A stretch of 10,371 nt of DNA. It comes from Planctomycetota bacterium. GTDB taxonomy: Bacteria; Planctomycetota; Phycisphaerae; UBA1845. How positions within the stretch are numbered: position 1 is the stretch's first letter; every line of letters starts with the position of its first letter. Location: the NCBI GenBank assembly GCA_022563615.1, contig JADFMZ010000082.1, positions 1 to 10,371 on the forward strand. The letters run 5' to 3'. Of this stretch, positions 1-5,661 are shown piece after piece. The notes below the pieces were generated by a model that saw nothing but the letters and a program-made list of their open reading frames with translations, ran no database searches and had not been told where the DNA came from. Position numbers and translations under genes: made by a program.

Positions 1-60
1 GCCGGCGATCCACGCAACCGATCAACCCGGAAGGATGCGGTCCGCCGAGGGCTCCGAATA

Positions 61-91
61 GCGCAACTCTTTACGACGCAAGGAGTTGCGC
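61..91. terminator. Strong hairpin, possible terminator of an upstream gene
   Basis: Perfect 9-bp arms GCGCAACTC (61-69) and GAGTTGCGC (83-91). The stem can extend inward by a U-G and two U-A pairs, leaving a loop of about 7 bases. It starts at a frame-2 stop codon (59-61). There is no T-run after either arm, so it is not a textbook intrinsic terminator. It could be a U-less terminator, a 3'-end stabilising structure or a protein site. Confidence 0.35.
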
Positions 92-178
92 ACGATACGA
101 GTTCGGGACTTTGCGCTGTACTGTTAGCCTGGGCGATGTCACGGTTTCTTGTGAACGCACGCCACCTTCGCTGGATCG

Positions 179-196
179 CGCAGGCTAAAGCCTGCG
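179..196. repeat. Short palindrome, REP-like
   Basis: CGCAGGCT and AGCCTGCG form a perfect 8-bp inverted repeat around a 2-base centre (AA). The 8-2-8 geometry is the same as that of the two palindromes at 5475-5492 and 5520-5537, although the sequence differs. Geometry and intergenic position suggest a dispersed palindromic repeat; copy number in the genome cannot be seen from this window. Confidence 0.4.
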
Positions 197-398
197 GCTC
201 AGATCGTTGTGAAGCTCGTGAAACTAAGGTAATAGACTATAGGTGAAATGAGGATTCATCCGGGACCGGGTGGGTCGCGGTTTCGATGATGTGCGGAGGC
301 AAACGGTTCGTACCGCCCGTGCGTGTCGGCCGGCGAGGGCTAGAGACGAACTGGACTTGTCGGAAGCGGAGCCGTATAGCGGCATTTGGGAGATCGCC

Positions 399-1139
399 GT
401 GAAAGACAGAGTGGCGCTGGTTACCGGAGGCAGTCGTGGCATCGGTCGGGCCATTAGTTTGACCCTGGCCCGGCAGGGGGTCACCGTGGTGGCCTGCGCA
501 CGGGATCAATCCGCTTTGCAGGCCGTTCAAGAGGAGGCCCGACAAAAGGAGTTCCCCGGTTCCATCGACCCGCGCGTGCTGGACGTAACGGATCGTTCCG
601 CCATCGATACGTTGGTTCAGGCCGTCGTTGAGCAGTACGATCGAATCGATATTTTGGTGAACAACGCGGGCATCACGCGCGACGGCTTGCTGATGACCAT
701 GGATGACGAGCAGTTCGACGACGTCCTCACCACCAACCTGCGTGCGGTCTTTTGGTTGACACGCGCCGTCAGCCGCATCATGGTACAACGGCGGTATGGC
801 CGAATCATTAACATCGGCAGCGTTTCCGGCGTGGCGGGCAATGCGGGACAGGTGAACTACGCCGCCAGCAAGGCCGGGTTGATCGGCTTTACCAAGGCGC
901 TGGCCAAGGAGCTGGGTCGGCGAAAGATCACCTGCAACGTAGTGGCTCCGGGATTTATCTCGACGGATATGACGGCGAAGCTGCCGGCCCAGGTGACCGA
1001 GTCGGCCAAGTCGATGATTCCCCTGCGTCGTTTCGGAGAGCCGGAGGAGGTGGCCGAGGTGGTGGCCTTCCTGGCGGGTGATGCAGGGGGGTATATTACA
1101 GGACAGGTTATCCTGGTGGATGGAGGGATGTGCATGTAG
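399..1139 (+). CDS. fabG: 3-oxoacyl-[acyl-carrier-protein] reductase FabG
   Basis: NADPH-dependent short-chain dehydrogenase that reduces 3-ketoacyl-ACP to 3-hydroxyacyl-ACP in the cytosolic type II fatty-acid cycle. The GTG at 399 gives 246 residues, the usual FabG length, and has GGGAG at 388-392 six bases upstream. The frame stays open back to an ATG at 270, but those 43 extra residues do not resemble a FabG N-terminus. The cofactor loop TGGSRGIG is at residues 9-16 and NNAG at 88-91. The catalytic tetrad is visible as N113, S141, Y154 and K158, the last two in the YxxxK spacing. The end, with ITGQ (233-236) and VDGG, is typical of FabG. It is followed by acpP and fabF, the standard context separating FabG from other SDR enzymes. 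No truncation or odd residue is seen. Confidence 0.95.
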   Translation: MKDRVALVTGGSRGIGRAISLTLARQGVTVVACARDQSALQAVQEEARQKEFPGSIDPRVLDVTDRSAIDTLVQAVVEQYDRIDILVNNAGITRDGLLMTMDDEQFDDVLTTNLRAVFWLTRAVSRIMVQRRYGRIINIGSVSGVAGNAGQVNYAASKAGLIGFTKALAKELGRRKITCNVVAPGFISTDMTAKLPAQVTESAKSMIPLRRFGEPEEVAEVVAFLAGDAGGYITGQVILVDGGMCM

Positions 1140-1347
1140 GGTAGGGTCCGCAAGCGGGGGCGCTGCCCCCAATGGTGACGCGGAGGCCCCAATTCGCCGG
1201 GTGAGCCAGGTTCGCCTCAACGGTGTATCACCGGGCTGCGGCTGGTGGTTGCGTGGTCCGGCCCCACTCCATAACATCCACGCACGAGTTAGCTATTTTG
1301 AGACGGATACGATGGTCCTTTTTCATGGTCCCAAGGGAGGATTGAAG
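1140..1347 (+). promoter_or_regulatory. fabG-acpP intergenic leader with possible RNA hairpins
   Basis: An unusually long gap (208 bases) inside an otherwise tight fab cluster. It contains a GC hairpin at 1156-1170 (GGGGGC, 3-base loop, GCCCCC). A second nested structure spans about 1197-1234: CCGG(G)TGA pairs with TCACCGG around an inner AGG-TTCG-CCT stem-loop. A weak promoter-like pair, TTGCGT (1249-1254) and TAACAT (1272-1277) with a 17-base spacer, would allow separate acpP transcription, but the match is poor. acpP is often expressed above its neighbours, so an extra promoter or processing site is plausible; this is inference. Confidence 0.35.
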
Positions 1348-1602
1348 GTGCCTACTGCCGTGGAAATTGAAGACAAGGTAATGCAGATTGTGGCTGAGCA
1401 GATGAGCGTTGACCGCAATGAGGTAACTCGAAAAACCTCGTTTGTGGATGATCTCAACGCGGACTCGCTGGACACCGTTGAGCTGGTCATGGAGTTGGAG
1501 GATGAGTTCGACCTGACCATCCCCGACGAGGACGCCGAGAAGCTCAAGACCGTTGGCGAGGTTATGGACTACATCAAAAATCATCTGGAAGGCAAATCGT
1601 AG
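1348..1602 (+). CDS. acpP: Acyl carrier protein AcpP
   Basis: Small acidic carrier of growing acyl chains as thioesters on a 4'-phosphopantetheine arm. The GTG at 1348 is preceded by GGGAGG (1335-1340) at 7 bases and gives 84 residues, close to the family norm of 75-85. The longer open frame reaching back into fabG and an ATG at 1312 lack a matching ribosome site. The prosthetic-group site is Ser40 in LNADSLDTVEL (37-46 region), within the canonical D-S-L motif at the start of helix II. Acidic helix II (LDTVELVMELEDEF) and the following IPDEDAEKLKTVGEVMDYI match ordinary AcpP closely. It lies between fabG and fabF, 21 bases before the latter, so all three probably act in the same primary fatty-acid pathway. 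Confidence 0.96.
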   Translation: MPTAVEIEDKVMQIVAEQMSVDRNEVTRKTSFVDDLNADSLDTVELVMELEDEFDLTIPDEDAEKLKTVGEVMDYIKNHLEGKS

Positions 1603-1623
1603 CGCCTAGCATGATGGGGAACG

Positions 1624-2868
1624 ATGGCTGTGCGTCGTGTTGTAATCACCGGGATGGGAGCGATCACGCCCTTCGGCGCGACTACGGACGCCTTCTGGGA
1701 TGGGCTCCTGGAAGGGCGCAGCGGTATCAGGCCGGTCAGCCTCTTCGATGTCTCGGAGTTCTCCGTGCGCATCGGAGGCGAGATCCCCCAGTTTGACGCA
1801 TCCGAATTCATAGACCGACGGATCGCCAAGCGCCTGGACCGCCACGCCCAATTTGCCTTCGTCGCTTGCGACGAGGCCGTCCGCACTTCGGGCCTGGATG
1901 TCAGCCGCGAAGATCCTTTTCGCATGGCGACGATCTTTGGCTCCGGGATCGGGGGCATCAACGAGCTGGAGCAACAACATACCCGCCTGACCGAGAAGGG
2001 CCCCAGCAAGGTATCCGCTTTCACGATCCCCAAGCTCATGCTGAATGCGGCTAGTGGTAATCTTTCGATTCGATACGGGGCGAAGGGTAACAGCATCGGG
2101 ATTGCCAGTGCGTGTGCGTCGGCGACCCACGCGATGGGCGAGGCCCTTCGTCATATCCAGTCCGGCCAAGCCGATATCGTGTTTACCGGCGGGGCCGAGG
2201 CCGCCCTGACGCCCCTGGCCCTGGCGGCTTTTGCTTCGATGAAGGCATTGAGTGGGCGGAACGACGATCCGGAAAAAGCCAGCCGCCCCTTCGACCGGGA
2301 TCGGGATGGTTTCGTGTTGGCCGAAGGATCCGGGGCGTGCGTGTTTGAAGAACTCGAACACGCCCGTCGGCGCAAGGCCGACATTCTGGCGGAGGTCATC
2401 GGTTTCGCGGGCACTTCCGATGCCGAGCATATCACCCAACCGTCTGAAGACGGGGAGGGGGCCACCAAGGCGATGCGGTTGGCCATCGACGACGCCGGGA
2501 TTTCTCCCGATCAAGTGGACTACATCAATGCCCACGGCACCTCCACGCCGCTGGGTGACCTGGCTGAGACGCTGGCCATCAAAAAAGTTTTCGGTCGCCG
2601 TGCGCACAAAATTATGGTCAGCAGCACGAAAGGCGCAGTGGGGCACTCTCTCGGCGCCAGCGGTGGGCTTGAGTTGATCGTCATGGTGCTGGCGGTGCGG
2701 CAGGGGGTTGTCCCGCCCACTGCAAACCTGGATCATCCCGGCGAGGGCTGCGACCTGGATTACTGCCCCAATACGGCCCGGGATTGCCGGATCCAAGTAG
2801 CCATGAGCAACTCCTTCGGCTTCGGCGGCCATAACGCTTGCATTCTCATCCGACGCTTCGACCAATAG
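1624..2868 (+). CDS. fabF: 3-oxoacyl-[acyl-carrier-protein] synthase II FabF
   Basis: Condensing enzyme that extends acyl-ACP with malonyl-ACP by decarboxylative Claisen condensation. It has 414 residues, the normal FabF length, and begins MAVRRVVITGMG like other family members. The ATG at 1624 is the first start after an in-frame stop at 1612-1614; GGGGA lies unusually close (3 bases). The active-site Cys164 sits in SACASA, the two catalytic histidines are H304 (NAHGTST) and H341 (GHSLGA), and the supporting lysine is K336 (TKGAVGH). The glycine-rich C-terminal GFGGHN is at 399-404. The Cys-His-His triad marks an elongating KAS I/II enzyme and not KAS III (FabH, Cys-His-Asn). KAS I (FabB) cannot be fully excluded from sequence alone, but direct linkage to acpP favours FabF. 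Confidence 0.95.
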   Translation: MAVRRVVITGMGAITPFGATTDAFWDGLLEGRSGIRPVSLFDVSEFSVRIGGEIPQFDASEFIDRRIAKRLDRHAQFAFVACDEAVRTSGLDVSREDPFRMATIFGSGIGGINELEQQHTRLTEKGPSKVSAFTIPKLMLNAASGNLSIRYGAKGNSIGIASACASATHAMGEALRHIQSGQADIVFTGGAEAALTPLALAAFASMKALSGRNDDPEKASRPFDRDRDGFVLAEGSGACVFEELEHARRRKADILAEVIGFAGTSDAEHITQPSEDGEGATKAMRLAIDDAGISPDQVDYINAHGTSTPLGDLAETLAIKKVFGRRAHKIMVSSTKGAVGHSLGASGGLELIVMVLAVRQGVVPPTANLDHPGEGCDLDYCPNTARDCRIQVAMSNSFGFGGHNACILIRRFDQ

Positions 2869-3074
2869 GACGATTCTGAGCCGCTTCCTTGCAAAAAACT
2901 GTCCTGATGGGTGCGAAAGAGGTTCCCAACTCAAGGCCTCTCGACACAGGCCCTTAAGAACCCCGCCGGTAATCGTCGATATCGAATACGGTCATGGAGC
3001 CGGTGTGCGCGGATCGCGTATGGTCCTGTCAGCCTATCCTGGTTGATGCGTAGCCCGGCGTCAGGGGCTTTGTC

Positions 3075-3494
3075 TTGGGTATCTCACAAGCCGACATCGA
3101 CGCGCTGATGGCCTCGGATGATCCGCAGCCGGCGTCCGGCGCTGCTGAAGTAGCTCCCGCCGCTGAACCGATCCCTGCGCCACCCGCACCGCCCGCGCCG
3201 CCGGCGCCGCCGCCGGCGAAGGACCGCCAACAAGAGGTTTCCAGAATCCTCAAGCTTTCGGTTCCGGTTATCGTGGTTCTGGCTGAACGTGAGATGACGG
3301 TCGAGTCCATTTTGCAAATTACGGTTGGGACGATCATTGAGTTCGACGTCCCGTTTGACGCCGAGTTTCCGCTTAGAGTGTCCAATCAAACCATCGGGCG
3401 CGGGCAAGCGGTCAAAGTGGGCGAAAACTTCGGGCTGCGGATCACACGCATCGATTCCGTTTCGCATCGGATTGACGCCCTGGGAAACGGCTAA
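3075..3494 (+). CDS. fliN: FliN/FliY-like flagellar motor switch protein
   Basis: Predicted C-ring component controlling flagellar rotation; 139 residues. The TTG at 3075 is the only start after an in-frame stop at 3051-3053, and AGGGG (3063-3067) lies 7 bases upstream. Three parts are visible. Residues 1-15 carry ISQADIDALMAS, resembling the LSQxEIDALL peptide by which FliM and FliY bind phosphorylated CheY. Residues 32-48 are a Pro/Ala linker. Residues 54-137 form a SpoA (FliMN_C) domain, with ILKLSVPVIVVLAE, a VGTIIEF strand and the GENFGLRIT segment typical of FliN. There is no flagellar gene next door: fabF lies 206 bases upstream and the downstream gene converges. A type III secretion (SctQ) role is possible, but the EIDALL-like peptide favours flagella. 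Confidence 0.85.
   Translation: MGISQADIDALMASDDPQPASGAAEVAPAAEPIPAPPAPPAPPAPPPAKDRQQEVSRILKLSVPVIVVLAEREMTVESILQITVGTIIEFDVPFDAEFPLRVSNQTIGRGQAVKVGENFGLRITRIDSVSHRIDALGNG
3177..3212 (+). repeat. Four tandem 9-base units coding Ala-Pro-Pro
   Basis: Four consecutive units encode APP four times (residues 35-46), followed by PPA, inside the FliN-like gene. The last two units are identical (GCGCCGCCG) and the earlier ones differ at wobble positions. The array makes a stiff, extended linker between the N-terminal peptide and the SpoA domain, and its unit number is likely to vary among strains through slippage. Confidence 0.75.
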
Positions 3495-3499
3495 GTCGG

Positions 3500-4741
3500 C
3501 TATCCGGTCGATTCCGCGTCAATCCATTCACGCACGAAACGCAGCGCTTCGTCCCGGGTTGCAATCTCCTCGCTGAGTTGTGCACGGTAGGCGGCCTGCA
3601 ATATCCGGCCGAAACGAGGGCCGGGGTCCAGGCCCAGCGTATGAAGGTCATCCCCGGTTACCAGCGGCGGGGGCGAGATCTGATCTTTGCGAATTTCCGA
3701 CGCCCGTTGTTTCAGGCGGTCAAACACTTGCGCGGATGAGCCTCTTGCCAGTTCGTCCACTCTGAGCAGTTCCAGCAACTGCGGCCAGAAGTCGTCGGCC
3801 ATTAGCATCTTCAGGTCGGCAAGTTGAAGCGCAGGCTCAAGGCGAACAGCCGGCAGTGAGCGAACAAGCCAAACCACTGCGGCAGCCTGGCGATTGCTCA
3901 GACGCAGTGCCCGACAGAGCCGGGCCACTTCTTCGAGCGATTCGTCGCACCAGATTGCAGCCAGCGCCAGAGGCGCCTCCACAGTCTGATTCGGCATGTG
4001 TTCCAGCCGGTGCCGTATGTCATCGACGGCACGCTTCGTACAGGTCCAGCCGTCGACAAGATGATCGTGCAGCCCGGTCCGAACGAGCCACGCCCATCCT
4101 GCGGCGCGCGTCGGCGCCGTCAGAATCTGCTCCAACTCCTGCCAGACCCGTTCCGCGCTTATGGATAGCAGATGTCGGCCGAGACGCTGGATGGCCTCAA
4201 GCGTGCGGGGCTCGATCATAAATCTAAGCCGCGCGGCAAAGCGAACAGCCCGCGCCATGCGCAGGTGATCCTCTGTGAATCGCTCGGCAGGATCACCGAT
4301 CGTGCGGACAACACCGGAAGTCAGATCGGCACGCCCATCCACGTAATCGATGACGCGATCTTCCGTCGGATCGAAAAACAATCCGTTCATTGTGAAGTCG
4401 CGTCGGCGGGCGTCTTGCTCGGCTGTGCCGAATGTGACCTCGTCGGGATGTCGTCCGTCTGAATAGCATCCGTCGGAGCGAAAGGTCGCCACCTCTACCT
4501 CGTGGCGATCCTTGCGAACAAGGATCACGCCGAACTTGGCGCCGACCTGGAGGGCATTGGGGAAGATCTCGAGCACTCGCGTCGGTAGTGCATCGGTGGC
4601 CACGTCATAGTCCTTGGGCGTTCGCTTCAACAGCATGTCGCGGACGCAGCCGCCGGCCAGCAGGGCGACATGACCTCGCGCGCGGAGTTGCTCGATGATT
4701 TCCAGGGCAACGTGCCAGGCCGTCTTCTTAACCCGCTTCAT
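3500..4741 (-). CDS. CCA tRNA nucleotidyltransferase / poly(A) polymerase family (class II)
   Basis: Template-independent nucleotidyltransferase adding the 3' CCA (or part of it) to tRNA, or poly(A) to RNA. Of 413 residues, the N-terminal head holds the class II hallmarks: LAGGCVRDMLL (28-38), the metal-binding pair D44 and D46 in DYD, RRDFTMN (113-119), and EDHLR (157-161), which fits the EDxxR nucleotide-template motif. The neck signature ERFTEDHLRMARAVRFAARLRF follows, then a helical body to the end. These motifs are shared by CCA-adding, CC-adding, A-adding and PAP I-type enzymes, so I give no symbol; a tRNA role is most likely. The ATG overlaps the rsmD stop (ATGA, 4738-4741), implying translational coupling. 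The 3' end meets fliN tail to tail. Confidence 0.88.
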   Translation of the reverse strand: MKRVKKTAWHVALEIIEQLRARGHVALLAGGCVRDMLLKRTPKDYDVATDALPTRVLEIFPNALQVGAKFGVILVRKDRHEVEVATFRSDGCYSDGRHPDEVTFGTAEQDARRRDFTMNGLFFDPTEDRVIDYVDGRADLTSGVVRTIGDPAERFTEDHLRMARAVRFAARLRFMIEPRTLEAIQRLGRHLLSISAERVWQELEQILTAPTRAAGWAWLVRTGLHDHLVDGWTCTKRAVDDIRHRLEHMPNQTVEAPLALAAIWCDESLEEVARLCRALRLSNRQAAAVVWLVRSLPAVRLEPALQLADLKMLMADDFWPQLLELLRVDELARGSSAQVFDRLKQRASEIRKDQISPPPLVTGDDLHTLGLDPGPRFGRILQAAYRAQLSEEIATRDEALRFVREWIDAESTG

Positions 4742-5319
4742 CTCACAAACCAGGTGATCGCTTGGCTGCCGAAACGCCGCTCATTCGAAACTCGCCAGGG
4801 GGCACTATCCGGCAGCGTGAAGTGTACCTTGGCCGAATGATGCAGTACGAGTACCGGCCGATTGTCTTCTTCCTGGGAGAGTTGATCCAGGTATTGCCGT
4901 ACAGCGCCGCCTTCTGAAACGTCGGTGGAATCGCGGTAGGGCGGGTCCAGCAGGATCAAATCAAAAGGTTGGAGGTCGGGGGCGCGTATCGCCGCAGCCC
5001 AGCCGTCCCGGATGACAATCGCAGACCGATCGTCCGCGCCCAGCGACTGCTGGTTGGTTCGCAGCGACGCCAACGCCTTCGGATCTCGCTCATAGAACCA
5101 GCACATGGCTGCACCACGAGAAAGGGCCTCGAGTCCCAGCGAGCCGCTCCCCGCGAACACATCAGCCACGCGTAAGGGTGGAAGCAGACCCGGCTCGTCG
5201 TAGTACGATCCGAGCATGCTGAAGAGCGCAGCTTTGACGCGGTCCGGCATGGGTCGTGTCTGGTGTGTTAGAGGCCGCACCAGTCGCCGAGATCGCCATG
5301 TTCCGCCGATGATTCTCAT
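4738..5319 (-). CDS. rsmD: 16S rRNA (guanine(966)-N2)-methyltransferase RsmD
   Basis: SAM-dependent methyltransferase modifying G966 of 16S rRNA. The chosen ATG at 5319 gives 193 residues beginning MRIIGGTWRSRRL, matching the family start (MR-I-G-xxxGRxL); a GTG six codons upstream (5337) is the alternative. No clear Shine-Dalgarno precedes either. The RsmD signature TRPMPDRVKAALFSML is at 21-36, the SAM-binding loop DVFAGSGSLGLEAL at 53-66, and the catalytic DPPY at 125-128. The closing RRFGSQAITWF resembles the usual C-terminal strand. It overlaps the next gene by ATGA and probably shares its transcript. Both act on RNA maturation, though their coupling is not a known functional pair. Downstream coaD, often beside rsmD, is absent. 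Confidence 0.92.
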   Translation of the reverse strand: MRIIGGTWRSRRLVRPLTHQTRPMPDRVKAALFSMLGSYYDEPGLLPPLRVADVFAGSGSLGLEALSRGAAMCWFYERDPKALASLRTNQQSLGADDRSAIVIRDGWAAAIRAPDLQPFDLILLDPPYRDSTDVSEGGAVRQYLDQLSQEEDNRPVLVLHHSAKVHFTLPDSAPWRVSNERRFGSQAITWFVR

Positions 5320-5661
5320 GATCCACGCAGGCCACACTGATCCATAAATGCGTGAGCGTCAACTTGAGGGTAGCAGGTGACGGGCGAAACAGCCTTGCCC
5401 GCACGGCTCCGACAGGCACTCTCGCCGCATGGGTACCGTCGTAGTTCAGCGTCCACGTCGTCTTTGGGGTGTGCCACTGCTCTTGAGCAGTGCATAACCT
5501 GCGCGAAAACCACCGTGGGCACTGCTTGAAAGCAGTGGCACACGAGAACAGGACGCTGACCGCCACCCACAAATCAAGGCGCGATCGTGCAGTGGGCCAT
5601 GATTCGGTCGCGGCGGCTATCCGATTCGCCCGGTGGCGCATTCCGGCTGGATCCGGTCGGG
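5320..5661. other. Spacer between rseP and rsmD, mostly non-coding
   Basis: About 340 bases lie between the rseP stop and the rsmD start, both on the minus strand. The centre is a REPIN-like inverted pair (5469-5543). Outside it I find no convincing gene, terminator or promoter. TTGACG on the minus strand near 5360 resembles a -35 box but has no partner -10 at a workable distance. Short reading frames crossing the palindromes look like chance. Confidence 0.6.
5469..5543. repeat. REPIN-like inverted pair of palindromic repeats
   Basis: Two copies of one short element face each other. GTGTGCCACTGCT at 5469-5481 is repeated perfectly inverted at 5531-5543, and AGCAGTGC at 5486-5493 is inverted at 5519-5526. 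Each copy is itself an 8-2-8 palindrome: 5475-5492 (CACTGCTC/GAGCAGTG) and 5520-5537 (CACTGCTT/AAGCAGTG). The ~25 bases between them are unique. This arrangement is that of REP doublets (REPIN/BIME) mobilised by RAYT-type transposases. No transposase gene is in the window. On RNA it would fold into one long hairpin and could protect or separate the rseP and rsmD transcripts. Confidence 0.75.

Larger units (their letters stand above)
1..398. other. Region without a recognised gene, upstream of fabG
   Basis: No protein recognisable to me is encoded here on either strand. Forward frame 1 stays open from the window edge to a TGA at 244-246, and frame 2 ends at a TAG at 59-61 just before a strong hairpin. 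Either could be the tail of a gene beginning outside the window, but neither short peptide resembles a family I know. The stretch holds two inverted repeats (61-91 and 179-196) and an AT-richer patch at about 221-250 where a fabG promoter could lie. The long antisense frame running into this region from within fabG looks like a shadow of fabG. Confidence 0.5.

Noticed and set aside
207..235. TTGTGA-N17-TAATAG as a fabG promoter
   Set aside because: The -10 matches only 3 of 6 consensus bases; a fabG promoter in this AT-richer patch is possible but not supported enough to list.
270..398. N-terminal extension of fabG from the ATG at 270
   Set aside because: The 43 residues do not match FabG; the GTG at 399 has a well-spaced Shine-Dalgarno and gives canonical length.
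237..1277. Long minus-strand frame opposite fabG (346 codons)
   Set aside because: It lies antisense to a complete FabG with all catalytic residues; the translation resembles no family and is explained by GC-rich codon bias.
1606..2934. Long minus-strand frame opposite fabF (442 codons)
   Set aside because: Antisense shadow of a clear FabF; low-complexity, unrecognisable product.
2869..3074. Terminator or c-di-GMP riboswitch upstream of fliN
   Set aside because: Only a weak 5-bp stem (2935-2939 with 2948-2952) and no match to the GEMM riboswitch core that I can see.
2911..3108. Short plus-strand frame between fabF and fliN
   Set aside because: Overlaps the fliN start in another frame and has no recognisable sequence.
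5340..5370. Minus-strand TTGACG as an rsmD -35 box
   Set aside because: No acceptable -10 hexamer occurs 16-18 bases downstream.
5316..5570. Small minus-strand frame crossing the REPIN-like repeats
   Set aside because: Most of its central residues come from the palindromes; no family resemblance or ribosome site.
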